Positions 33,279 through 41,770 of a stretch of DNA of 64,000 nt are shown here, piece by piece. The notes under the pieces are model-generated. The model searched no databases. It was not told where the DNA came from and worked only from the letters and a program-made list of their open reading frames with translations. The stretch's first letter is position 1; every line of letters starts with the position of its first letter. Made by a program: the position numbers and the translations under genes. Origin of the DNA: Bdellovibrionales bacterium GWA1_52_35 (GTDB lineage: Bacteria; Bdellovibrionota; UBA1018); the NCBI GenBank assembly GCA_001769805.1, contig MEPO01000022.1, forward strand, positions 1 to 64,000, read 5' to 3'.

Positions 33279-34166
33279 ATGACTTCTTTCAGGCCCTTCG
33301 CACTCTTCATCTTGTTTGTGCTCTGTACCTCCAGCGCTCAAGCTCTGCCTTTACCGGGCCAGCTTCCAGAAATGTCCGAAACGGAGTGGAACCTGTTGGC
33401 CGCGCCGGATCTCGAACCCTCTGCGGCCGTGGATTTCACCGCCATTATTGCCCTGAGCAATTGCTCGGGAGGTCTCGTTCGATTCGAGAACTCACTCGGC
33501 CCGGATCACGCGATGGTTTTGACTAATGGGCATTGTCTGGACGAGGGTTTTCTTAATCCCGGGGAAGCGATGGTCAACAGGCCCGTCTTTCGCTCTTTGC
33601 GTCTGCTGAGAAGTGACGGTAAAGCGAGTCTTGGGAATTTAAGGGCCACGCGCGTGCTCTATGCGACCATGACCCGAACTGACATGGCGCTTTATGAAGT
33701 GCAGGAGACTTATGATGATATCGAGAAGAGTTATGGTGTTCGTGCGCTGACGATTGCCTCAAAGCACCCGGAAGCAGGCCGGCAGATTGCGATTCCATCG
33801 GGTTACTGGAAGCGTCTGTATCAGTGTTCGATCGACTACTTCGTGCACGAGCTTCGGGAAGATAAATGGACCTGGAGTGATTCGATCCTCTACCGGCAAC
33901 CTGGTTGCCAGACGATTCATGGAACCTCAGGGGCGCCCATCATTGACACCGAAACGTACGAAGTCGTGGGGATCAACAATACCGGGAACGACGCCGGCGA
34001 ACGCTGTACAATGAATAATCCCTGCGAAATCGACGCAGACGGGAATATTACGGTTACGTTTGGAGCCTCTTATGGGCAGCAAATCTATTGGATTTATAAC
34101 TGTCTCAATTCACAAAACGAGTTCGAACTGAGTCGCCCCGGTTGCCTTTTGCCCGGACTGCGGTAA
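33279..34166 (+). CDS. Secreted trypsin-like serine protease
   Basis: A 295-residue protein has a signal peptide ending near AQA|L (about residue 23). The chymotrypsin-fold triad is present: His85 in LTNGHCLD, Asp135 in RTDMALYEV, and Ser217 in HGTSGAPI. Several cysteines (about 60, 86, 180, 209, 246) suggest disulfides in the periplasm or outside the cell. The usual Gly-Asn-Ser of trypsin is Gly-Thr-Ser-Gly, as in bacterial V8-like members. It converges on rmuC, and the stops are only five bases apart. Confidence 0.9.
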   Translation: MTSFRPFALFILFVLCTSSAQALPLPGQLPEMSETEWNLLAAPDLEPSAAVDFTAIIALSNCSGGLVRFENSLGPDHAMVLTNGHCLDEGFLNPGEAMVNRPVFRSLRLLRSDGKASLGNLRATRVLYATMTRTDMALYEVQETYDDIEKSYGVRALTIASKHPEAGRQIAIPSGYWKRLYQCSIDYFVHELREDKWTWSDSILYRQPGCQTIHGTSGAPIIDTETYEVVGINNTGNDAGERCTMNNPCEIDADGNITVTFGASYGQQIYWIYNCLNSQNEFELSRPGCLLPGLR

Positions 34167-34171
34167 GGAAC

Positions 34172-35419
34172 TTACTTCAATGGCAGCAAGGGCTGGGCGG
34201 GAATCACTGTATCCACTGCCAGTTCATCGGTTCTTTCGCTCGACTCCCCAATCAGCCTGAAGACAGAATTTTCGTAGTGACCCAGATGGGTATGGGCGGT
34301 TTCGAAAGCGTCTTGAGCTTTTTTGAGGCCTTTGCCCACTTCATCGAATTTCTTTTCAAAATGCTCAAAATGACGGCGGGCTTTCTTCACGTCTTCGATC
34401 GTTTTTTCAACGCCACGCGCCATTTCATAATATTCCTGGGCAATGGCAATGCCGTTAAGAGAAATGGAAAGAGTATTGGGCGAGACTGGGAAGACCTTGA
34501 GCTTGGACATGCTTTCGAAGAGTTCTCCGTTGCGGATGACTTCGAAGTAAAGAGTCTCACTCGGAAGGAAGAGAAGCGCCATGTCTGTTGTTCCGCAGTC
34601 GGGTCGAATGTACTTGGTCGCGATCGACTTGGACTGCGTCTTGATATAGTCCGAAAGCGCCTTGCGGGCGGATTCCAGAATGACCGGGTCTTGGGTTTCA
34701 AAAAGCGGCAGGACCTGTTCCCGGGGGAACTTGCTGTCGATCGGGAGTACTTGGCGGGATAATTTCACGACCGCATCGACACGCTCGGTCGAGCCGGGCG
34801 TGATCTGATATTGAAGTTCGTAAGAGCCCGCAGGCAGGAAGTCCGCGAGCAGCCTTTCCAGTGTTGCTTCACCGAAGCCGCCCCGGAGATGGGGGAGTTT
34901 GAGCAAGTTGTTGAGGTCTGAAACGGCCTGACCAACCGTATTCAAAGAGGCAAGTTTCAGCTCAGCCGAGGCCAGATGTTGTTGAACCTTTTCGAAGTGC
35001 TTGAACCCTTCTTTGAGATTTTCGTTGAGCTTGGTTTCAACGCTCTTGCCGATATTTTCCAGGCGAGTTCCCACCTGTTGTTCGAGGGACTGGAACTTTG
35101 TTTCCAGGGCCAGGGTGGTTTTAAAAAGCCCGTCTTGAAGTTCCTTGCGGTTCTGCCCCATGGTGCGGTCCATCCGTTCCTGGCTTTCGAGGAAGTTTTT
35201 GGCCAGGCGTTCCGAAACGGTATCACGCATTTCGAGGCTGATCCTTGTCATGCGTTCGGTCAGGTCGAGGAATGGTTTCTGTAATAATTCAGAAAGATTA
35301 TCTGAATTACTTCGAGTAATGATTGAACGTGTCCAGAGGAGTTGGATCACTCCCAGGATGGCTAAACCAATGACGCCGATCGAAATGAGAGGGAGGAAGC
35401 TTTCTGTCTGCATTCGCAT
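34172..35419 (-). CDS. rmuC: DNA recombination protein RmuC
   Basis: A 415-residue RmuC homolog has an N-terminal membrane helix at about residues 8-28, a long coiled coil (about 55-190), and the PD-(D/E)XK-like RmuC domain with LRGGFGEATLERLL (about 199-212) and ERVDAVVKL ... LPIDSKFP (about 233-250). In E. coli RmuC limits rearrangements at inverted repeats. The gene is divergent from the AI-2E transporter gene. Identification is firm. Confidence 0.94.
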   Translation of the reverse strand: MRMQTESFLPLISIGVIGLAILGVIQLLWTRSIITRSNSDNLSELLQKPFLDLTERMTRISLEMRDTVSERLAKNFLESQERMDRTMGQNRKELQDGLFKTTLALETKFQSLEQQVGTRLENIGKSVETKLNENLKEGFKHFEKVQQHLASAELKLASLNTVGQAVSDLNNLLKLPHLRGGFGEATLERLLADFLPAGSYELQYQITPGSTERVDAVVKLSRQVLPIDSKFPREQVLPLFETQDPVILESARKALSDYIKTQSKSIATKYIRPDCGTTDMALLFLPSETLYFEVIRNGELFESMSKLKVFPVSPNTLSISLNGIAIAQEYYEMARGVEKTIEDVKKARRHFEHFEKKFDEVGKGLKKAQDAFETAHTHLGHYENSVFRLIGESSERTDELAVDTVIPAQPLLPLK

Positions 35420-35486
35420 CGAGTAACACAGCAGTCATTGTCAGGCAATCGGGGCCATTGTAATGTTCTCGGCACAAGGTGGTGAT

Positions 35487-36572
35487 ATGACGACTGGCAA
35501 ATCCGATGCAAAAACACCCTTCAGCGATCTGGGAATCAAACTCTTCGTCCTGGCGGCCACTGTTCTATTTCTTTATATTGCCTATCCTCTGATCTTCCCC
35601 CTTGCCATGGGTGCCGTTCTTGCTGTTCTGGTCCACCCGATGTACCGGAAACTTGAAAAAAAGATGCCGGTCTTTGCCGCCTCCTGGCTTTTGACGCTCG
35701 GAGTGACGCTCTTGTTTTTGATCCCTTTCACCCTCCTGATTTTCTTCATCGCTAAAACAGGGTTTCAGCAGGTGCAGGCATGGCGCGATCTTCCCAGAAG
35801 TGGGGGCGGACTCATGGAGTCCTTGATGGGAATGCCGGCCGTCCATGATTTCATTGAGCGCAGCAGTCGCTGGTTCCCGATTGAACGGCAGGACCTCTTG
35901 GACTCGATCGGGGATCTGGTCAGGACCACCGGCCTCAAGCTGGCTGACATCATGGCCGGCGTGATGACCAAGCTTCCGGCGACTTTCATGGCGATGGCTG
36001 TGATCGTGGTGAGTATTTATTTTTTTCTTGTCGAGGGAAAACGGCTTGTGGAGCTTGCCAAGCGAGGCTCGGTTTTCAGTCCCGCCCAGACGGACCACCT
36101 TCTGAAGTGGACGGGAGGAGTTTGCCGCTCGGTGATTCTGGCCTCCCTCGTCTCGGGTCTGGCCCAGGCCTCGGTTGAAGTTCTTTTTCTGCTCATCTTA
36201 TCCATTCCCAATGTCGCGCTCATCGCTGGCTTGGTCTTTGTCGCGTCTTTCGTCCCTCTGGTGGGATCCGCCCCGGTGACGCTGATCGTGGCTCTGCAGG
36301 TTCTGCTGAGTGGACGCGCTGAAGCCGGTGTTGCCCTGCTTTTTGCGGCACTGGTTATTATTATCCTCGACAATCTGATTCGTCCGCTTTTTTTGAAAGG
36401 CTCAGCCAATCTTCACCCGCTTCTGGGGTTCGTGGCCGCTTTTGGCGGTTTGCAGACGATCGGAATGCTCGGAGTTTTTCTCGGACCCATTGTAGCCGCG
36501 GTTTTTGTGGCAACCTGGCAGATTCTGCTGGTTGACAAGACGGTGCCCGCCTCCTCTAAAGCTCAAAAGTAG
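35487..36572 (+). CDS. AI-2E-family membrane transporter/permease
   Basis: A 361-residue protein starts at ATG 35,487 with an aaggtggt site; the frame extends to 35,463 without a better signal. Seven or eight membrane helices and a C-terminal GLVFVASFVPLVGSAP ... FVAAFGGLQTIGMLGVFLGP pattern define the AI-2E/PerM family. Family members export signalling molecules, or sodium and cations. It ends 11 bases before the -35 box of the top6B promoter. Specific substrate cannot be deduced. Confidence 0.9.
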   Translation: MTTGKSDAKTPFSDLGIKLFVLAATVLFLYIAYPLIFPLAMGAVLAVLVHPMYRKLEKKMPVFAASWLLTLGVTLLFLIPFTLLIFFIAKTGFQQVQAWRDLPRSGGGLMESLMGMPAVHDFIERSSRWFPIERQDLLDSIGDLVRTTGLKLADIMAGVMTKLPATFMAMAVIVVSIYFFLVEGKRLVELAKRGSVFSPAQTDHLLKWTGGVCRSVILASLVSGLAQASVEVLFLLILSIPNVALIAGLVFVASFVPLVGSAPVTLIVALQVLLSGRAEAGVALLFAALVIIILDNLIRPLFLKGSANLHPLLGFVAAFGGLQTIGMLGVFLGPIVAAVFVATWQILLVDKTVPASSKAQK

Positions 36573-36583
36573 AAGAAGGGTGA

Positions 36584-36613
36584 TTGACAGTAGCTTGCCT
36601 TATTTGGTTGAAT
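36584..36613 (+). promoter_or_regulatory. Promoter of the topoisomerase VI operon (leaderless)
   Basis: TTGACA (36,584-36,589) is followed after 18 bases by TTGAAT (36,608-36,613), which ends six bases before ATG 36,620. Transcription would begin at the start codon. No ribosome-binding site precedes it, consistent with a leaderless mRNA. Confidence 0.6.
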
Positions 36614-36619
36614 CGGGGC

Positions 36620-38293
36620 ATGGCAAAATCAGCGGGCAGCAGCAAAAGTAATCAGAAGATTACCACGAGCAGTACTGCGGAGTACTTCGCTAAAAATCTT
36701 CAACAAGTCGGATTTTCTTCCCAGACCAAGGCTATTTTGACCACTCTCAAAGAGTCTGTCGACAATGCCTTGGACGCCTGTGAGGAAGCGGGAGTTCTTC
36801 CTGAAGTCTCAGTTTTTGTCGAGAAAATCGGCGCTGGTTCGATCAAGAACTCGGATCAGGTCCGGGTTCGGGTCGAGGATAATGGCCCTGGCATCGATCC
36901 TGAGGATGTGCCGAAAGTGTTCGGCGAATATCTGGCTTCTTCCAAATTTGGCCGGGGACGCTGCTCCCGCGGTCAGCAGGGTATCGGTATTTCGGCCGCA
37001 ACGACCTGGGCTCAATTGACGACCGCCAGCGGAGCGCGCGTGATCACCAAGACCGCGAACATGCGCAAAGCGGTTTCCTGTACGATTGAAGTCGACATCA
37101 AGCACAACAAGGGCGTTGTCAAAGACAAGGAAACGATTGACTGGAATCGTGCCCAGGGCACTTCCGTTGAATTTCTGGTGGACGGACGCATTCAACTGAA
37201 TGGCGAAGCCGGCCTGCTGAACTATTTGAATGCGACCACGCTCGTGAATCCGCATCTCACCCTTCATTACAAGCTTCCCGAACTCGAACGCCAGACGATC
37301 GCGCGTGTCAGCGAACAGATTCCGGAGATTCCGGACGCTGTCGAACCACATCCCCATACGATGAAACTGGGGGAGTTCATTGCGCATTCCCATCTCTTCG
37401 GACGGGTGAGCGCCTCAGCCTGGTTGAAAAAGGGTTTTTCGCGTGTGCATGAAGGCGTGCTTTCTGAGCTGGTCAAAGGCGGGACGAAAAGAGCTGTTCT
37501 GGAAAAATCGGTCGATGCCTTGAATGAGACCGAATTCAAAGCTCTTTTTGTCGCGATCCAGAACATGAAACTCATGGCGCCCTCGACCCGTTCGGTTCTC
37601 TCCATTGGAGAGGATGCGATGGCCAAAAGTATCCAGCGTCTGGGAGCCGTTGATTTTTATTCCGTGGTTTCCCGCAAACCCGCAATCTGTGACTTCAAAC
37701 CAGTGCAGGTCGAAGTAGCCGTCGCGCGGCTCGAAGACCGGAGCGTGGAAGCGGATTCTCACGTTCAGGTCTTGCGTTTTGCGAATCGCGTTCCGCTCCA
37801 GTTTGACAAGTCCGCCTGCGCGATCGTTCATGCCATCGAATCGGTGAACTGGCGGGCTTATGGCCTCGGCCAATCCAAGAGTTCGCTGCCCTTTGGACCT
37901 TACATCATCGCGGTGAGCGTTGTTTCGCCTTTTATCAAATTCAAGAACGCCTCGAAAGAGACGGTCGATGCCTCGGATGAACTGGTCGAAGAGATTCGCC
38001 GGGCCCTGATTCAGGCCGGTCAAAAGCTTTCCAAGCATCTCAGGCGTGAAGTGAAGGCCAATGAACTTGAAGAAAAATTAAAGCACATCGAGCAGTTTTG
38101 CCCGATTTTGGTGCAGGGTGTCTGTAATATCCTCAAAGCTCCGGCTTCCCGAAAAAAGAGGGCTGAAGAGGGACTCTTGAAGATTCTCGGCCGCGATACC
38201 CATCTAGCCAAGAAGGAATTGGATGCGGCCCACGCCGTTCTGGAGCAGCAGGAATCAGAAAAGCAAACAGCATTTGATTTGGAGCAGGAATAA
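36620..38293 (+). CDS. top6B: DNA topoisomerase VI subunit B
   Basis: This 557-residue protein is the GHKL ATPase subunit of type IIB topoisomerase VI, which with subunit A passes duplex DNA through a double-strand break. The Bergerat fold has ESVDNALDACEEAG (about residues 45-58), VEDNGPGID (about 85-93) and SRGQQGIGISAAT (about 116-128). The transducer domain has FANRVPLQFDKSACAI, YGLGQ and LPFGPY, as in archaeal Top6B. ATG 36,620 is chosen because the promoter occupies the upstream extension. The C-terminal 60 residues are charged and helical. Topo VI is mainly archaeal and plant, so its presence here is notable. Confidence 0.95.
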   Translation: MAKSAGSSKSNQKITTSSTAEYFAKNLQQVGFSSQTKAILTTLKESVDNALDACEEAGVLPEVSVFVEKIGAGSIKNSDQVRVRVEDNGPGIDPEDVPKVFGEYLASSKFGRGRCSRGQQGIGISAATTWAQLTTASGARVITKTANMRKAVSCTIEVDIKHNKGVVKDKETIDWNRAQGTSVEFLVDGRIQLNGEAGLLNYLNATTLVNPHLTLHYKLPELERQTIARVSEQIPEIPDAVEPHPHTMKLGEFIAHSHLFGRVSASAWLKKGFSRVHEGVLSELVKGGTKRAVLEKSVDALNETEFKALFVAIQNMKLMAPSTRSVLSIGEDAMAKSIQRLGAVDFYSVVSRKPAICDFKPVQVEVAVARLEDRSVEADSHVQVLRFANRVPLQFDKSACAIVHAIESVNWRAYGLGQSKSSLPFGPYIIAVSVVSPFIKFKNASKETVDASDELVEEIRRALIQAGQKLSKHLRREVKANELEEKLKHIEQFCPILVQGVCNILKAPASRKKRAEEGLLKILGRDTHLAKKELDAAHAVLEQQESEKQTAFDLEQE

Positions 38294-39444
38294 TGGCCAA
38301 GGCCTTTGTTGAAGATAGAATTCCCAATTTGAGCCGTGAACTTTGCGATCGGCTTTTGTCTGATCTGGAAAAGGCAAAACGCCCGGTCCTTTATGCCACG
38401 AAGTGCTCTTTGGACAATGCCCTTTACAACCCCAAGGTGGGGTATCTGACCCCAGGCAAGAAGAAGGTCGCGACCGAGTTGAATGTGAGCTCAGTCAAAA
38501 AAATGTCACGTACGATTTTCATGCTGGAAGTCATTCTCCGGAACATTGACTCGGGTGCGGTCAACACGAAACGCGAACTTTATTACATCGCCAAAGGTGA
38601 CATCAAGCACAACCCCAGGTTGAAGCCTCTGGACTTCGCCGATCAAGGCGAATCCGATGAAATCATTGACTTCATCTGCGAAATGCTCGAGTGCTATCGC
38701 GAGGAACTCAACTGTTTTGCCAACGATCGTGGCGGTCAGACTTATTCCCAGCAGCTAGTCGTGACGGAGACCCTGACTGACGGAGGCAAGGCGGTCATCG
38801 ATCTGTCCAAACTCGGTACCAGTCCTTTCCAGCCCAAGAACCGTCCGCAAAGTTTAAAACTTTCGGCCCGCAAGCCGATCGACTTCTGCTTGATTGTTGA
38901 GTCCGAAGGTACGGCCAATACACTGGTAGCCAATGGATTCACCAAACGTCATAACTGCATTCTTCTGGGTGCCCAAGGCGTGCCGTCCAACGCGGTTCGT
39001 GGGTGGTGTAAGTTGATCCAGGATCAACTCAAGGTTCCTCTGTACTTCTTCGGAGATCTTGACGCGTACACGATGCAGAATATTTTCCGTACTCTGAAGG
39101 CCGGGTCAGCCGCGAGTTTAATCAGGAATTCTGATTTTTCGGCACCCGATGTCAAATTTCTGGGGGTGCTCCCCGAGGATATCAAGAAGTACGAACTCAA
39201 CGACTACCCGGTCAAAGAGAATGACGCACAAGAGGTCAGGGCACTCAAGAAAGCCGCTGATGCCTTGAAGAACGACCCTTTCTTCCAGGACAAGAGGAAC
39301 AAGGGACTTGCGCAGATCCTCAAATGGCTTCTGGAAAACAAACGCCGCTGTGAGCAACAGGCATACTTCAGTGTCGACCCCAAAGACCCGACCATGCCCG
39401 AAAAAATTATTATAGAAAAGATCAAGCGAGGGAACTTCGTCTAG
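38293..39444 (+). CDS. top6A: DNA topoisomerase VI subunit A (Spo11-like)
   Basis: This 383-residue catalytic subunit starts in an ATG overlapping the top6B stop (TAATG). The winged-helix CAP domain has the active tyrosine in KRELYYIAK (Tyr97 or Tyr98). The Toprim domain has the metal-binding Glu in IVESEG (about 201-206) and the paired Asp in FGDLDAYT (about 254-261). Together with Top6B it forms an A2B2 enzyme that relaxes and decatenates DNA. All key residues are present, so the enzyme is probably active. It is the closest bacterial relative of Spo11. Confidence 0.95.
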   Translation: MAKAFVEDRIPNLSRELCDRLLSDLEKAKRPVLYATKCSLDNALYNPKVGYLTPGKKKVATELNVSSVKKMSRTIFMLEVILRNIDSGAVNTKRELYYIAKGDIKHNPRLKPLDFADQGESDEIIDFICEMLECYREELNCFANDRGGQTYSQQLVVTETLTDGGKAVIDLSKLGTSPFQPKNRPQSLKLSARKPIDFCLIVESEGTANTLVANGFTKRHNCILLGAQGVPSNAVRGWCKLIQDQLKVPLYFFGDLDAYTMQNIFRTLKAGSAASLIRNSDFSAPDVKFLGVLPEDIKKYELNDYPVKENDAQEVRALKKAADALKNDPFFQDKRNKGLAQILKWLLENKRRCEQQAYFSVDPKDPTMPEKIIIEKIKRGNFV

Positions 39445-39482
39445 CCCTATTCTCATGCTAAGATTGGCCTGGGAGTACTCGC

Positions 39483-41003
39483 TTGGGCACGGACTTCACA
39501 AAAGCAGAACACACCCTCGTCGTGAGTGATATCCATCTTTCGGATGCGGAACCGGCGCACCCGAAGAAGCCTCTTTGGAAGCGCTATAAGCGCGCCAAGC
39601 ACTTCATTGATAAAAGTTTCAAAAGTTTTCTCGAAACGATGTCGACCCGGATCTCCGGACCGATCGAACTCGTGCTCAATGGGGATATTTTTGATTTTGA
39701 TTCCGTCGGAAAAGTTCCGCTTCATTTCCGGACGACCTGGTTGGAGCGCAAAAGGGGGCTGGCTGCCGAAGAGCCGAAGTCCCGTTTTAAAATAGGAGTA
39801 ATTTTAGCAGACCATCCGGTCTGGGTGGAAGCCCTGCGGGAATTTGTGGAACGCGGCAACCGGGTTGTTTTCATTATCGGTAATCACGATATGGAGCTCC
39901 ACTGGCCAAGCGTTCGCCAGGACATTGTGGATCATTTAAAGCTCACACCCGAGCTGCGCGAAAATATTCGTTTTTGCGAATGGTTCTACCTCAGCAATCA
40001 AGACACGCTGATTGAACATGGCAATCAATATGACGCCTATTGCCTGGCAACCAATCCCATTCACCCGCTGATCAAAAAAGGCAAAAAAGTCGTGGTTCGC
40101 CTGCCTTTTGGAAACCTCGCGGGCAAGTACATGGTGAATGGCATGGGGCTGCTCAATCCTCACGTGGACAGCAGCTTCATCAAAAGCTCGTTGCGGGAGT
40201 ATTTTGTTTTTTACCTCCGCTATGTGGTGCGGATCCAGCCCGGACTTTTCTGGACTTGGCTCTGGGGGGCTTTCGTGACCCTGGTTTATTCCCTGAGTGA
40301 GGGAGTTCTTCCGGCCATGCGAGACCCGCTGATGGCGCCCACCCGGGTCGCGGATATCGCGGCACGGGCCAACGCCAGTCCGGTGGTGGTCTGGTCTCTC
40401 CGGGAAATTCATGCGCATCCCGCGATTTTCAATCCGTTCAAGATCCTGCGGGAACTCTGGCTCGATCGTGCCATTTTGTTTTTATTGATTGTTCTGGTGA
40501 GCTTTCAGTTTTTTTCGACATTGAACGTTTTCATGAATGTTTCGGTTTTGTGGTTTTTCATTCCCATGGGTTTGCTGCTTCCGGTTTTCGTCTCTTACGC
40601 GCAAAGCGTGGAATCGGAACTGGACCGGACCCAGAATCGTTCGTTTCACATGTCGCCCGTGGCAGCGCGAATTTCGCGGGTGGAGCGAGTGATTCACGGG
40701 CATATTCACCACGAACGCCATACCCATATTGATGACATTGAATACCTGAACACCGGTACCTGGTCCCCGGCTTTCCATGACGTGGAATGCACACAGCCTT
40801 TCGGGAAGAAATGTTTCGCCTGGATCCGTCCTTCTGAAGAAGAGGCTACGGAAATCGGACTGGGTACTTCCAAACCCAGAGTGGCGGGTCTTTTTGAGTG
40901 GCAGGAGGACCAGATCAGGAAGATCGCGCTCGAGGGTAAGCAGATTTCCATTCCCGATGACCCCCCCGATGAACTCCATGAAAGCGAAGTCCCGGGCGTC
41001 TAG
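39483..41003 (+). CDS. Calcineurin-like metallophosphoesterase with membrane segments
   Basis: A protein of about 506 residues has a phosphoesterase domain with VVSDIHLSD (about residues 13-21), LNGDIFDF (about 63), IIGNHDMELHW (about 126) and a late HGHIHHER (about 400), which give the two-metal site. An IEHGNQYDAY segment is shared with the truncated protein at 63,371. A hydrophobic stretch near 320-380 predicts two membrane helices, so the enzyme is membrane-attached. Start is TTG 39,483 with a gggag site; no ATG fits better. The gene may share the topoisomerase VI transcript. It resembles UDP-diacylglucosamine hydrolase-type phosphoesterases, but the substrate is unknown. Confidence 0.78.
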   Translation: MGTDFTKAEHTLVVSDIHLSDAEPAHPKKPLWKRYKRAKHFIDKSFKSFLETMSTRISGPIELVLNGDIFDFDSVGKVPLHFRTTWLERKRGLAAEEPKSRFKIGVILADHPVWVEALREFVERGNRVVFIIGNHDMELHWPSVRQDIVDHLKLTPELRENIRFCEWFYLSNQDTLIEHGNQYDAYCLATNPIHPLIKKGKKVVVRLPFGNLAGKYMVNGMGLLNPHVDSSFIKSSLREYFVFYLRYVVRIQPGLFWTWLWGAFVTLVYSLSEGVLPAMRDPLMAPTRVADIAARANASPVVVWSLREIHAHPAIFNPFKILRELWLDRAILFLLIVLVSFQFFSTLNVFMNVSVLWFFIPMGLLLPVFVSYAQSVESELDRTQNRSFHMSPVAARISRVERVIHGHIHHERHTHIDDIEYLNTGTWSPAFHDVECTQPFGKKCFAWIRPSEEEATEIGLGTSKPRVAGLFEWQEDQIRKIALEGKQISIPDDPPDELHESEVPGV

Positions 41004-41770
41004 GCGGCGATCAGCGTGACCTTCATCTGATATTGCTGCGTGGCAGGTCGAATCAGAAGTACCGGAAAGAGCGGTTGACGCAAAAGGTGCCGAAGTGTGG
41101 CGGCCCGGCCCTTTTTGATGGAGCCATGCCATTCGAGAATGATAAGGCTGCTGTCACGCATCCGACTGTGGACCAGGATTTCGTGCGCCGGATCACCGGC
41201 AATCAGACGGACTTCGCGGATCTTGGCTCTTTCCCGGGTGCTGGTGAACGGTGCAGCTTCCGCCAGGAATTCTTCGATTCTTCCAGGGTATTCATGATGA
41301 GGATGGTCCGTGTAGCTTTCCACCACGCAGCTGGCACATTGCTGGGCGGCTTCGACCGAAGAGGGAGCGACGTGAATCACGTCGACGGGGATATTCAGCT
41401 GATTGGCCATGCTGACGGCGACTTCGAGTGCGGAGTTCTGTTTGATCTCGCCGCTCATCGGTACGAGTACTGAATCCCAGGCCCATTCCCGCTGATCCGG
41501 AAGCAGCAGGACCGGGACGGGACTCTGGTGAATCAGCTCCTGGGTTTGGAGGCCAAAAAACTGGGAACTCGCGATCACGACCAGATCAGCCTCGAAATTT
41601 TCGATTGCCGCCAGGAGTTGCTGCACCACGTCCTTGTTCCGAAACTCAGAAATGTAAAGTTCAGCGCTGAGCCGGTTCGCGAGCAGAGACATGGTCCGAA
41701 TTGAATTTCCAGCCAGGTTCTTGGACCGCAGTGGAAGCAGGATCGTTCTGAAGAGAGGAACTTGAATCAT
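41000..41770 (-). CDS. Universal stress protein (two-domain UspA)
   Basis: A 256-residue protein has a partial Usp domain (about residues 1-95) and a complete one (about 98-250). The usual Usp ATP-binding motif (G-x2-G-x9-G) is degenerate: the second half has only ILEWHGSIKKGRAATLRHLL. The family handles stress signalling in the cytoplasm. The start overlaps the stop of the HAD-GH65 gene (ATGA), so both are coupled. The stop shares CTAG with the convergent metallophosphoesterase stop. Confidence 0.8.
   Translation of the reverse strand: MIQVPLFRTILLPLRSKNLAGNSIRTMSLLANRLSAELYISEFRNKDVVQQLLAAIENFEADLVVIASSQFFGLQTQELIHQSPVPVLLLPDQREWAWDSVLVPMSGEIKQNSALEVAVSMANQLNIPVDVIHVAPSSVEAAQQCASCVVESYTDHPHHEYPGRIEEFLAEAAPFTSTRERAKIREVRLIAGDPAHEILVHSRMRDSSLIILEWHGSIKKGRAATLRHLLRQPLFPVLLIRPATQQYQMKVTLIAA

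Noticed and set aside
34142..34762. Plus-strand open frame of 206 codons
   Set aside because: It is antisense to rmuC, which is a firm identification.
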